Origin: Sphingomonas sp. Y38-1Y | GTDB taxonomy: Bacteria > Pseudomonadota > Alphaproteobacteria > Sphingomonadales > Sphingomonadaceae | NCBI RefSeq assembly: GCF_032391395.1 | Contig: NZ_CP135916.1 | Span: forward strand, 3,193,001-3,257,000 | Length of the DNA: 64,000 nt | Reading direction: 5' to 3' | Part shown: in pieces, positions 27,619-36,204 of the stretch | Layout: each line of letters begins with the position of its first letter | Numbering within the stretch: position 1 is the first letter of the stretch | Notes under the pieces: model-generated | The model's input: only the letters and a program-made list of their open reading frames with translations | Told to the model about the DNA's origin: nothing | Databases searched by the model: none | Program-made: the position numbers and the translations under genes

Positions 27619-29232
27619 TCAGGCGATGCCGTTCGGCCCTTCGAGCAGCTGCTTCATCTTGAGCGCCAGGTCGGCACGCCGATACGGCTTGCGCACCAGT
27701 TCGAACGCGCGGCTATCTTCGTCGAGCGCGCGGTCGGAATAGCCGGTGGTGAGGAGCACCGGCAGGTTGGGGAACTCGCGTCGTACGGTCTGCGCCAGCG
27801 CAACCCCGGACATGCCGGGCATGACGATGTCGGTGAAGACCAGCGCAAAGTCGGCGCCGCCGCGCAGCACCTCCAACGCACGCGTCGCGGTGTCGACATG
27901 CGTGACGCTGTAGCCCAGATCCTCCAGCATCGCCGCGCCGAGCTCGGCGACCTGCGGCTGGTCCTCGACCATCAGGATCGTCTCGCCGCCGCCGCGCTGG
28001 CGCACCATCGGCACGCTCTTGCCCTCGACCATGCCGCGCGCGCGGGGGAAATAGAGGGTGAAGCGTGCGCCGCCCTCGGCCAAATTTTCTGCCGACACGC
28101 CGCCGCCCGACTGGCGCATGAAGCCATAGACCATCGACAGGCCCAGGCCCGTCCCCTTGCCCACACCCTTGGTGGAGAAGAAGGGGTCGAAGATCTTGTC
28201 GAGATTCTCCTCGTCGATGCCGCGGCCCGAATCGGTGACCGACAGCACGACATACTCGCCCGGTTCCAGGCCCGGCGCCGGCGGCTCGCCCTGGATCACG
28301 ACATTGTCGGTGCCGATAATGACATGGCCCGATCCGTCCATCGCGTCGTGCGCGTTGGACAGGAGGTTGAGCAGCGCCATCTCCGCCTGCACCGGATCGA
28401 TGCGGCTGTTCCAGAGATTGTCGGTCAGCTGGCGCTTGACCGTGATATCGGCGCCCAGGTTGCGGTCGATGATCGGACCGAAGTCCATGACCAGGGTGTT
28501 GAGGTTGAGGAGCCGGTCGCGCAGCTCCTGCTTGCGCGCAAAGGCGAGCAGCTGCTGCGTCAGCGTCGCGCCGCGATTCGCCGCCGCGCCGATCGCCTCG
28601 ATCGCCCGGCGCGACGATCGATCGTTCGCATCGATCCGCCCGTCGAGCAGGTCGACATAGCCGAGCACGACCTGAAGCAGATTGTTGAAGTCGTGCGCGA
28701 TGCCGCCGGTCAGCTTGCCGACCGCCTCCATCTTCTGCGCCTGGTGAAGTGCCTCCTCGGCCTCCTTGCGGCGCGAGATGTCGAGCTGGCTGCCGAAGAA
28801 GTAGATCAGCTTGCCGGCGGCATCGAACACCGGCGACACGAACAGCGCGTTCCAGAAGGTCGAGCCGTTCTTGCGATAATTGAGAACCTCGACTGCCACC
28901 TCTTCCTGGCGGGCGATCGCGTCGCGCACCTGGTCGATCACCGACCGGTCGGTTTCCGGCCCCTGAAGGAAGCGGCAATTATGTCCGACGATGTCGTCGA
29001 GCGTATAGCCGGTCATCTTCACGAACGCCTTGTTGCAGAAGACGATCGGATTGTCGGGCCGATTGGGATCGGTGACGATCATCGGCATCCGCGTCGTCTC
29101 GACCGCGGCGAAGAAGATGTCGTGACGCGCCTCACCCGGCGTCGACGCATCGCTAAGATGCGGCGGCGGGACATGCAGCTGTCCGGGGATCATCGTGTCC
29201 CCGGGCACCTTATCCAGGTCGTCGTCACTCAT
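27619..29232 (-). CDS. LOV-domain hybrid histidine kinase (blue-light sensor)
   Basis: 537 residues in three parts. Residues ~38-155 form a PAS/LOV domain with the flavin-binding core GHNCRFLQG, whose Cys86 would form the blue-light adduct, plus Asn118/Asn128 and Gln149 (FFGSQLDI). Residues ~165-400 are a HisKA/HATPase kinase: phospho-His180 in [10 protein letters not shown]-box [17 protein letters not shown] and [12 protein letters not shown]. Residues ~417-530 are a receiver domain with phospho-Asp468 ([11 protein letters not shown]) and Lys515 (RKPY). There is no membrane segment, so it is cytosolic. It sits between popZ and valS; no partner response regulator is adjacent, and the Hpt-like gene nearby lacks its histidine. 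Confidence 0.93.
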   Translation of the reverse strand: MSDDDLDKVPGDTMIPGQLHVPPPHLSDASTPGEARHDIFFAAVETTRMPMIVTDPNRPDNPIVFCNKAFVKMTGYTLDDIVGHNCRFLQGPETDRSVIDQVRDAIARQEEVAVEVLNYRKNGSTFWNALFVSPVFDAAGKLIYFFGSQLDISRRKEAEEALHQAQKMEAVGKLTGGIAHDFNNLLQVVLGYVDLLDGRIDANDRSSRRAIEAIGAAANRGATLTQQLLAFARKQELRDRLLNLNTLVMDFGPIIDRNLGADITVKRQLTDNLWNSRIDPVQAEMALLNLLSNAHDAMDGSGHVIIGTDNVVIQGEPPAPGLEPGEYVVLSVTDSGRGIDEENLDKIFDPFFSTKGVGKGTGLGLSMVYGFMRQSGGGVSAENLAEGGARFTLYFPRARGMVEGKSVPMVRQRGGGETILMVEDQPQVAELGAAMLEDLGYSVTHVDTATRALEVLRGGADFALVFTDIVMPGMSGVALAQTVRREFPNLPVLLTTGYSDRALDEDSRAFELVRKPYRRADLALKMKQLLEGPNGIA

Positions 29233-29293
29233 TCCGGGCCGAACCTTTGACGACCGCGATGGTTGCGCGCAAGCCTGTTTAACCTGAGTGTGT

Positions 29294-29800
29294 CTAGCCT
29301 TGCTGGCGCCCGACGATCCGCTCGATCTCTCGCGAAACCATCGTCTCCACCACCCGCGGCAGGTTGGCGTCCAGCCACTGGCTGAGCATGGGCTTGAGCA
29401 TTTCGCGCACCATCCCCTCCAGCGTGTCGGAGCCGGCGACCTCCGGCTTGACGATCAGGCGGGACAGCGCCTCGAGCTGGCCGCGCGTCGCCTCGGCCGC
29501 GCGGGCGGAAAGAATCGCGGCATCGGTCGTGGCGGTCGAAAAGGTCGCGCGCTGCGGCTCGGGCCGGGCGGCCTCGGGCGCCGGCGCCTCGACCCGGGGC
29601 GGCTCGGGCGCGGCGACGGGCTGGTCGAGTTCGAGCACCGTCTCGGGCGCATCGTCCTCGTCGGTGGCGGGTTCGGGCGTGGGTGCAGGGCGGCCGATCC
29701 GCCGACCGCGCGGCGACTGCGGGTCGCCTTCCTCGGCGATGATCCGTTTGATCGAGGACAGGATGTCCTCCATCGACGGTTCGTTGCTCAAATCCCCCAT
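29294..29800 (-). CDS. popZ: PopZ-like polar organising protein (DUF2497)
   Basis: 168 residues with the PopZ layout. A short N-terminal helix EPSMEDILSSIKRIIAEE (residues 7-24) recruits client proteins. A Pro/Glu/Asp/Ala-rich disordered linker (about 26-85) follows, and a C-terminal helical oligomerisation region includes VREMLKPMLSQWLDANLPRV. In Caulobacter PopZ forms a polar condensate that anchors the chromosome origin and signalling proteins. The gene is near valS, with tolC upstream, as in Caulobacter. The linker is acidic, as expected for condensate formation. Confidence 0.85.
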   Translation of the reverse strand: MGDLSNEPSMEDILSSIKRIIAEEGDPQSPRGRRIGRPAPTPEPATDEDDAPETVLELDQPVAAPEPPRVEAPAPEAARPEPQRATFSTATTDAAILSARAAEATRGQLEALSRLIVKPEVAGSDTLEGMVREMLKPMLSQWLDANLPRVVETMVSREIERIVGRQQG

Positions 29801-29835
29801 CGCACCCCTCGCCGCCCGTTCGACACCGGCCCCTG

Positions 29836-31434
29836 TCAGCGCGGCGTCGTGACGTCACCTGACGGATTGGCGGGGTTCGTGTCAACGGGCCGCTGAAGCT
29901 GCGGCTCCAGCGGACGGGTGACGAACGGCGTCTGCGCGGGGGCGTCGACCGTCCGCGTGCCCTGTGGCCGCGGCGCCGGTTCGTCGTCGAAGTCGAACCA
30001 CGCTTTGTCGACGCGCTCATAATCGGTGAGCGGATTGAACAGCGCCCCGCCGTCCAGCCCCAGGTCCTCGGCCTCCGCCCGGCCCATCGCCGCCAGCAGC
30101 GCGAAACCGGCGACATAGGCATCGCGCCGCGCGCTCACGAGATTGACCTGGCTGTTGAGCAATTCCTGCTCGGCATTGAGCACTTCGATGATCGTGCGGT
30201 TGCCGACGCTGTTCTCGGCGCGCACACCCTCCAGGCTGAGGCGGTTGGCTGCGACCGCGGCCTCCGACGCCTCGATCACCCGCTGCGACGACTGCCAGTT
30301 GGCGAAGGCGGTGCGCGCCTGCGCGATCACGCCGCGCTCGGTCGTCGTGACCTGTTCGATCGCCTGGCCTTGGCGCGCCTGCGCCTGCCGCACCTGTGCC
30401 GCCGGGCGACCGCCCTGATAGATCGGCAAGGTGACGGACACGCCGGCCTGCGCCGACGTGCCCGACTGCGGCACGCTGGTCCCCACCACCGACGACGGCA
30501 AGGTGCCGAGATAGTTGAAGTAGCTTCCGCCCGCGACGAGGTCGGCCTGCGGCAGCCGCGTCGCGCGCGCCGCCCGCACGTCCAGCCCGGCGGCATCGCG
30601 AAGGCGCTCGGCAGCCTCCAGCGCGGGATTGTTGTTGAGCGCGGTGCCCACCGCCGCCTGCGGGTCGGCCGGCAGGTTCGGCAGCGGCGGCGGCGGCGCA
30701 AGCTCGCCCGGGACCGCGCCGACGACCTGGAGGTAGGTTTCGCGGCTGGCGATCAGCCGCGCCTCGGCCTGCCGAAGCTGACCGATCGCGCCCGACAGCC
30801 GCGCTTCGGACTGGGCGACGTCGGTGCGGGTCAGGTCGCCCACCTCGAACCGGTCGCGCGTCGCCTGAAGATTGACCTCCAGGCTTCGGACGTTCTGGCG
30901 GTTGAGCGACACCGTCGCCTCATCGCGGATCACGTCGTTGTAGGCGGCGACGACGTCGGTGAAGAGATTGGCCTCCGTCGTGCGCAGGTTCGACCGGCCG
31001 GCGAGCACGCGCGTCTTGGCGGCGGCGACCGAGTTCTTGATGCGTCCGCCCGCGAACACGTTCTGGCTGAGCTGCGCGTCGGCGGTCAGCGCCTCGTCGG
31101 GCTGGAGAAAGGCGTTCTGCCCCTGGACGAGGAAGCTGGTATAGCCGCCGCGCACGCCCAGGTTCGGCAGCGCGTCGGCGCGCGCCAGCGGTACGCCTTC
31201 GTTGGTGGCGCGCAGGTTCGCGCGCTCGCCGGCCAGGACTGGGCTGTCGGTATAGGCGCGGACGAGCGCATCGCGCAGCGTCGTCGGGGTCGCGGCCGTG
31301 GCGGGCGCAGGCTCGGGCGGCGGCGCGGTCGGCGGCAGCGGCGCGACGTTCTGCGCGCTGGCCGTGCCGGCCGCGATCACCGGGCTGCACGCCGCCATTC
31401 CGGCCAGCAGGGCCAGTCGAATCCCCCTCATCAT
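29836..31434 (-). CDS. tolC: TolC family outer-membrane efflux protein
   Basis: 532 residues. A signal peptide (MMRGIRLALLAGMAACSPV, cleavage near ASAQN) is followed by two tandem coiled-coil/beta repeats of the OEP fold (about 50-250 and 260-460). ALVRAYTDSPVLAGERANLRATNEG and ALNNNPALEAAERLRDAAGLDVRAARA are the equivalent starts of the two repeats. It forms the trimeric exit duct for RND and type I exporters. A Pro-rich C-terminal tail (~490-532) is probably unstructured. It is encoded downstream of pcm and upstream of popZ. Confidence 0.93.
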   Translation of the reverse strand: MMRGIRLALLAGMAACSPVIAAGTASAQNVAPLPPTAPPPEPAPATAATPTTLRDALVRAYTDSPVLAGERANLRATNEGVPLARADALPNLGVRGGYTSFLVQGQNAFLQPDEALTADAQLSQNVFAGGRIKNSVAAAKTRVLAGRSNLRTTEANLFTDVVAAYNDVIRDEATVSLNRQNVRSLEVNLQATRDRFEVGDLTRTDVAQSEARLSGAIGQLRQAEARLIASRETYLQVVGAVPGELAPPPPLPNLPADPQAAVGTALNNNPALEAAERLRDAAGLDVRAARATRLPQADLVAGGSYFNYLGTLPSSVVGTSVPQSGTSAQAGVSVTLPIYQGGRPAAQVRQAQARQGQAIEQVTTTERGVIAQARTAFANWQSSQRVIEASEAAVAANRLSLEGVRAENSVGNRTIIEVLNAEQELLNSQVNLVSARRDAYVAGFALLAAMGRAEAEDLGLDGGALFNPLTDYERVDKAWFDFDDEPAPRPQGTRTVDAPAQTPFVTRPLEPQLQRPVDTNPANPSGDVTTPR

Positions 31435-31499
31435 CCCGTCTTTCCGTCTGGGGCGCCTGCCCGGTCGACCCGACCGGATCGGCGCGCCTGTTCTAGGGT

Positions 31500-32186
31500 C
31501 TAGTTACCGAAGCTGAACCCGCGCGGCTTCTCGAACCCGGGCAGGATCGTGCACACGCAATCGGCGAAGTCGACCAGGCCGAAGCCCGTCACGCCGCGCG
31601 CGCCGGTCGCCAGCCGCGTGATGCCGCGATCGACCAGTCCGGTCGCCAGCCGCGCGCCCGGCCGCGCCTGCTCCACCAGCGCCTCGGGCACCTGCTCGAC
31701 TGCGCCGTCGATGACGATCAGGTCATAGGGCGCGCCAGCGGCCCAGCCGGCGTTGAGCGGCCCCTCGACCACCTGGACATCGCCGACGCCGGCAAGCGCC
31801 GTGCGTGCGTGCGCCACGAGTTCGGGCACTTCCTCCAGCGCGACGACTTCGCGCGCCAGCTTGGCAAGAAGAGCCGCGGCATAGCCACCGGCTGAGCCCA
31901 CCAGCAGCACCTTGTCGCCGGGCTGCACCCGCGCCTCGGTCAACAGGCGACCGGTCGCGAGCGGATTGTTGTGACGGCGCCCGCCCGGCAGCTCGACCAT
32001 CGTGTCGGCATAGGCGAAGCGCGCCGCCCGCGCGGGCAGGAAGCGCTCGCGCTCGACCTGCGCCATCGCCGCGACGACGCGCGGATCGTTGACCGCGCTG
32101 GTGCGCAGCTGGCTCGACACCATCGCGCTCCGCAACGCCTCGCTGTTCTCGAGCACCGTAGCCGCATCAAGGGTGGTCGTCATCAT
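31500..32186 (-). CDS. pcm: Protein-L-isoaspartate O-methyltransferase family protein
   Basis: 228 residues, SAM-dependent methyltransferase fold. MVSSQLRTSAVNDPRVVAAM, ERERFLPARAARFAYAD and VLLVGSAGGYAAALLAKLA (motif I) are typical of the Pcm-like proteins next to tolC in alphaproteobacteria. Motif I reads GSAGGY rather than the repair enzyme's GxGSGY, and the C-terminal part is divergent, so true isoaspartate repair activity is uncertain. The ATG at 32186 has AAGGCGG upstream; an in-frame TTG at 32204 is unlikely. A GTATT-N8-AATAC palindrome lies about 20 bases upstream. Confidence 0.85.
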   Translation of the reverse strand: MMTTTLDAATVLENSEALRSAMVSSQLRTSAVNDPRVVAAMAQVERERFLPARAARFAYADTMVELPGGRRHNNPLATGRLLTEARVQPGDKVLLVGSAGGYAAALLAKLAREVVALEEVPELVAHARTALAGVGDVQVVEGPLNAGWAAGAPYDLIVIDGAVEQVPEALVEQARPGARLATGLVDRGITRLATGARGVTGFGLVDFADCVCTILPGFEKPRGFSFGN

Positions 32187-32206
32187 GCCCGCCTTTTCGC
32201 ACAACC

Positions 32207-32224
32207 GTATTAGTCGCGCAATAC
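32207..32224. promoter_or_regulatory. Candidate operator upstream of pcm-tolC
   Basis: GTATT (32207-32211) and AATAC (32220-32224) form an inverted repeat with an 8-base spacer close to the pcm start; a 12-base perfect palindrome CTTGGCGCCAAG lies at 32260-32271. Both are in the 151-base gap before the Hpt-like gene. TetR-type regulators often control tolC-linked genes, but this assignment is only a guess. Confidence 0.3.
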
Positions 32225-32337
32225 ACTAGTTGATCCCGCCGCTTCTATCGCGGCAAAACCTTGGCGCCAAGCTGTTGCACCGAAAGCGCGATGATCGTCG
32301 GCGGTGTCCGATTCCGGGCGGGCGCCCGGTGCCGCCG

Positions 32338-32631
32338 TCAGAGCCGCTCGACCGCGCGGCGCAGGCGGCGCAGCGTCGGCAGGTCGCCGGGTGCCACGCC
32401 CGCCGCCTCGCCCGCCATAGCCATCAGGCGAATGGCGCCGAAGCTTGCCGCCAGCCCCTTCAGCCGCCACGCTCCCTGTCGCCACGCCTCGCCATCCTCG
32501 GCAGCAATCATCGCGGAAAGCGCGCGCTTGGCGCTGTCGAGAAAGGCTTCGCGCAGCTCGGCGATCAGCGCGGGCTCGTCGCCCACCGCCGCTGCCAGGG
32601 TCGCATCGATCGCTCCGGGGTCATAGGCCAT
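32338..32631 (-). CDS. Hpt-like protein lacking the phospho-histidine
   Basis: 97 residues, all-helical by composition, resembling histidine phosphotransfer (Hpt) domains. The core helix reads GAWRLKGLAASFGAIRL, where active Hpt domains have A-H-x-L-K-G. The codon at the His position is TGG (Trp), so phosphotransfer through this site is impossible. It could bind receiver domains without transferring phosphate, or be a decayed gene. I start at the ATG at 32631; a TTG nine bases upstream is also possible. It is divergent from the TipN-like gene (77-base gap) and 151 bases from pcm. Confidence 0.6.
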   Translation of the reverse strand: MAYDPGAIDATLAAAVGDEPALIAELREAFLDSAKRALSAMIAAEDGEAWRQGAWRLKGLAASFGAIRLMAMAGEAAGVAPGDLPTLRRLRRAVERL

Positions 32632-32708
32632 CGTCGGCAACGCTAACCCACGGAACGTTAAGGCATGGTTTCGCTCGCGACACGGCGCGTTTGTGGTAAA
32701 CAGGGGGC

Positions 32709-34994
32709 ATGAACGGGGGTTCGCGCATCATCGATTTCCACGCCGACCGCGAGCCGATCGCGCCGGACGAGGCCGACATCCTCCCCTTGGAGCGCGAGGC
32801 GATGCTCGACGCGCCCTATGAAGCGCCCCCACCCTCCACGCTCGCCCGAGTCGCGACGGGGACCGCGATCGTGCTAGGGCTCGCCTGGATCGGCTGGTGC
32901 GGGTGGCTGCTGGCAAAGCCGGGTCCGTTCGCGCTGATGCCGGTGGCAACGATTCAGCTCGCCGCCGCGATCGCCGCGCCCCTCGCGCTGCTCGCCATCC
33001 TGTGGCTCGTCGCGCGCAGCACCAGCGAGCGCCAGGCCCGACGATTCGCCGGGCTGCAGACGGCGATGCGGGTCGAGGCCGAACAGTTCGAGGCGCGCAT
33101 GGCCTCGCTCTCCGCACAGATCGGCGCCGATCGCGCCGCGCTCGACGAGCATATGCGTGAGCTGATGGCGACGGGCGACAGCGCCACCGCGCGGATGCAG
33201 GCGGTGTCGAACGCGATGACCACCGAAGTTGCCTCGATCCACGCCGCCGCGCGCACGCTGGGCGAAGCGACCGATACCGCGGGCAAGCGCCTGGCGATCC
33301 TGCTCGCCCAGCTTCCCAAGGCGCAGGGCGAGGTCGAGTCGCTGGCGCAGTCGCTGGACGGCATCGGCATGGAGACGGGTGAGCGCGTCTCGGCGCTCGA
33401 TGCGCAGCTCGCCGCGCTAGCCGACCGCGGGCGTCATGCCGACGAGGTTGCGGGTGGCGCCGCCCAGCGCCTAGCCGCGCACATCGCGCGCATGGAGGCG
33501 ACCAGCCAGAGCGCCGGCCAGCGGCTGGAGGAAGTCGCCGAGCGCACCTCCGCCGAAGTCGACGCGGTGCTCGACCGCGCGGCGGCGGCGATCGACGAGG
33601 CGCGCCGCGGCATCGCCGCACAGGGCGAGGCGACGACGGCGATGCTCGCCTCGAACCAGGCAGCGCTCGACAGCCATGCGCAGGCGGGGCTGGAGCAATT
33701 GCGCGAGCGGATCGGACAGGTCGAGGAGAGCATCGGCCGCATCGCCGACGCGCTCGACGCCGAGCACGCGCAGGCGAGCGCGCTGTTCGAGACGCTCGAC
33801 ACCAATGTCGCGCGCGCCACCGCGCAGCTCGACCTGTTGCACGAGACGGGGAGCGCCCGCGCGCTGTCGCTGGCTCAGCAGGTGGCGACCGTCACCACCG
33901 GCCTCGACGCGATGCGCGAGGCGATGGCGGGCGGCGATGCGGTGGCCAAGGCGACGATGGAGACGGCCGAGGGCCTGCTCACCGCGCTCGACGCCGCGAC
34001 CCGCGAGATCGACGAGACGCTGCCCGAGGCGCTTGCGCGGCTCGACGGCCGCGTCGGCGACAGCCGCCGCATCGTCGGCGCCGCCAAGCCCGAACTCCTC
34101 GCGCTCGTTACCGCCGCCGAGAGCACGCACGGCGCGATCGAGGCGATCAACGACGTGGTCGCGACGCAGCGCGACACGTTGGTCAAGCTGTCCGCCGCGC
34201 TGGTCGACGCGCTCGGCACCGGCAGCGACCGGATCGAGGGCATCCAGGCGACGATCGAGCAGACGATCGCCGATACGCGCGACTTCGCCGACGGCGCCGC
34301 ACCCCGGCTGGTCGAGGCACTGGTGCGCATCCGCGAGACGGCCGGCGCCGCCGCCGACCATGCGCGCAGCACGCTGGGCGCCGTCATCCCCGAAGCGGCA
34401 GCACAGCTCGAACATGCCGCGGTCGAGCGGTTCGCGCACGCTTTCGACGATGCCGTCGCGCGGCAGCTCTCACTCCTCTCCCAAGCCGCCGACGACGCCG
34501 TCCGCGTCGCATCGCGCGCCGCCGACCGGGTGGGCGAGAAGACGCTCGCCATCGCCGAGGCGAGCGCCGCGGTCGAGGCGCGCATCGACGCCGCCGATGC
34601 CGCGCGCGGGACCGCCGAGCGCGAGAGCTTCGCGCGCCGCGTGTCGCTCCTGATCGAGGCGCTCAACTCCGCCGCGATCGACATCGCCAAGGCGATGTCC
34701 GCCGATGTCGCCGACACCGCCTGGGCCGCGTATCTGAAGGGAGACCGCGGCGTGTTCACCCGCCGCGCGGTCCGCCTGCTCGATCCCGCCGAACTGCGCG
34801 AGATCGCCGCGCTCTACGACGCCGACCCGGCCTTTCACGATCAGGTCAATCGCTACATCCACGATTTCGAGGCGATGTTGCGGCTGGTGCTCGCCCAGCG
34901 CGACGGGTCGCCGATGGGCGTCACGCTGCTGTCGAGCGATTCGGGCAAGCTCTACGTGGCGCTGGCGCAGGCGATCGAGCGGCTGCGGACGTGA
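32709..34994 (+). CDS. TipN-like membrane-anchored coiled-coil protein
   Basis: 761 residues. A cytosolic N-tail is followed by two membrane helices (about 51-69 and 77-102), then ~530 residues of Ala/Glu/Arg-rich helical coiled coil (residues ~105-640). A conserved globular C-terminus contains DTAWAAYLKGDRGVFTRRAV and VNRYIHDFEAMLRLVLAQRD. Two N-terminal membrane helices plus a long coiled coil is the layout of Caulobacter TipN, the birth-scar polarity marker. With a PopZ homologue 3 kb away, a polarity role is attractive but is inference. The GTGA overlap with the next gene shows co-translation. The start is the ATG at 32709, right after GGTAAACAGGGGGC. Confidence 0.6.
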   Translation: MNGGSRIIDFHADREPIAPDEADILPLEREAMLDAPYEAPPPSTLARVATGTAIVLGLAWIGWCGWLLAKPGPFALMPVATIQLAAAIAAPLALLAILWLVARSTSERQARRFAGLQTAMRVEAEQFEARMASLSAQIGADRAALDEHMRELMATGDSATARMQAVSNAMTTEVASIHAAARTLGEATDTAGKRLAILLAQLPKAQGEVESLAQSLDGIGMETGERVSALDAQLAALADRGRHADEVAGGAAQRLAAHIARMEATSQSAGQRLEEVAERTSAEVDAVLDRAAAAIDEARRGIAAQGEATTAMLASNQAALDSHAQAGLEQLRERIGQVEESIGRIADALDAEHAQASALFETLDTNVARATAQLDLLHETGSARALSLAQQVATVTTGLDAMREAMAGGDAVAKATMETAEGLLTALDAATREIDETLPEALARLDGRVGDSRRIVGAAKPELLALVTAAESTHGAIEAINDVVATQRDTLVKLSAALVDALGTGSDRIEGIQATIEQTIADTRDFADGAAPRLVEALVRIRETAGAAADHARSTLGAVIPEAAAQLEHAAVERFAHAFDDAVARQLSLLSQAADDAVRVASRAADRVGEKTLAIAEASAAVEARIDAADAARGTAERESFARRVSLLIEALNSAAIDIAKAMSADVADTAWAAYLKGDRGVFTRRAVRLLDPAELREIAALYDADPAFHDQVNRYIHDFEAMLRLVLAQRDGSPMGVTLLSSDSGKLYVALAQAIERLRT

Positions 34995-35764
34995 CCGCCC
35001 CGCGCCTGCTCGCGCCGCTGCTCCTCTGCCTGATCGGTGCGGCCCCGGTCGCCGAAGCGCGCTGGGAATCGATCTTCGACGGCAAGAGCCTGTCCGGCTG
35101 GACGCCCAAGATCACCGGTCAGGCGGTCGGCGAGGATGCGCGCGGCATGTTCGTCGTTCGGGGCGGCGCGATCCGCGTGTCGCATGCCAACTACCGGCGG
35201 TTCGAAGGCGAGTTCGGCCATCTGTTCTGGAAGGCACCGCTCAAGGCCTATCGCCTCAGGCTCGAATACCGGCTGTTCGGCACCCCGCTGCCCGGGATCG
35301 AGGTCTGGCAGAACAGCAATTCGGGCGTGATGCTCCATGCCCAGGCGCCCGGCACGATGGGCCGCGACCAAAAGTTCCCCGTCAGCCTGGAGATGCAGTT
35401 CCTGGGCGTCCCCCGTCCCGAACGCGAACCCACCGGCAACCTCTGCACGCCGGGCACGACCGTGATCTTCCAGGGCAAGCGCGACCCGCGCCACTGCATC
35501 CAGTCGACTTCGCCGCTGCTGCCGGTCGGCCGATGGACCCGCGCCGAGGTCGAGGTCCTGCCCAGCGGCCAGATCACGCACCGCATCGACGGCAAGGTCG
35601 TCCTGCAATACGCCGCGGCCGAGCTCGACCCCGAGGATGCCGATGCCAAGCCGCTGATCGCGGCGGCCGGCGGCACCCTCGCACTTCGCAGCGGCTATAT
35701 CGCGCTCCAGAGCGAGGGGCACCCGGTCGAGTTCCGCAAGATCGAGGTGCAACGGCTGGATTGA
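34991..35764 (+). CDS. Secreted DUF1080 (3-keto-disaccharide hydrolase-like) protein
   Basis: 257 residues with a signal peptide (MTAPRLLAPLLLCLIGAAPV, cleavage near AEA-RW). The mature part is a single DUF1080 beta-sandwich of the concanavalin-like fold: WESIFDGKSLSGWTPK at its start, NSGVMLH in the middle, and a final strand ending FRKIEVQRL. Some DUF1080 proteins hydrolyse 3-keto-glycosides; others only bind sugar. It has two cysteines (in NLCTPG and RHCIQS) that may form a disulfide. The GTG start overlaps the TipN-like stop by four bases, an odd pairing of functions. Confidence 0.88.
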   Translation: MTAPRLLAPLLLCLIGAAPVAEARWESIFDGKSLSGWTPKITGQAVGEDARGMFVVRGGAIRVSHANYRRFEGEFGHLFWKAPLKAYRLRLEYRLFGTPLPGIEVWQNSNSGVMLHAQAPGTMGRDQKFPVSLEMQFLGVPRPEREPTGNLCTPGTTVIFQGKRDPRHCIQSTSPLLPVGRWTRAEVEVLPSGQITHRIDGKVVLQYAAAELDPEDADAKPLIAAAGGTLALRSGYIALQSEGHPVEFRKIEVQRLD

Positions 35765-35787
35765 GCCGGTGCTCTGATTCTCAATCC

Positions 35788-35902
35788 CCGTTCGTCCTGA
35801 GTAGCCGCTGAGCTTGTCGAAGCGGCGTATCGAAGGACAGGTATCGCGCAGGTGCTTCGAGACGGGCCCTCGACTTCGCTCGGCCCCTACCCAGCACGAA
35901 CG
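35788..35902. repeat. Palindromic repeat, family A (longer, imperfect)
   Basis: Begins CCGTTCGTCCTGAG, contains CTGAGCTTGTCGAAGCGGC, and ends AGCACGAACGG (35902). The inner part is more scrambled than the copy at 20071, including a CGACTTCGCTCGG segment like that at 14607. It occupies the convergent gap between the DUF1080 gene and the DUF1467 gene. Confidence 0.75.
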
Positions 35903-35932
35903 GGTGGGGCGCGACATGCCAAGGCTGGGCGC

Positions 35933-36196
35933 CTACCGCCCCGTGAAATCGAGCATGTCGGCGGTCACCCAGCCATAGACGAAATTGGCGATGAACAGCG
36001 CCGTCAGCACGCTGCCCACCAACGTCGTCCACCCGACGATCCGCCACAGCGCGAACCGCACGGGCGCGCTGTCGGCCTGGCCGGGCACCTTCGCCTCCCC
36101 CGCCTCGTCGCTGGTGCGGGCGTGGAAGGGGAGGACGAAGAACAGCGATAGGAACCAGAACAGGAACCAGATCGCGAGCGCGGACTGCCAGCGCAT
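35933..36196 (-). CDS. DUF1467 family membrane protein
   Basis: 87 residues with two membrane helices (about 7-24 and 52-73) and the family ends MRWQSALAIWFLFWFLSLFF and NFVYGWVTADMLDF. DUF1467 is widespread in alphaproteobacteria and of unknown function. It follows rnj by eight bases and so is probably the last gene of the long nuo-birA-coaX-rnj block. Confidence 0.9.
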   Translation of the reverse strand: MRWQSALAIWFLFWFLSLFFVLPFHARTSDEAGEAKVPGQADSAPVRFALWRIVGWTTLVGSVLTALFIANFVYGWVTADMLDFTGR

Positions 36197-36204
36197 GGCC
36201 GTGG

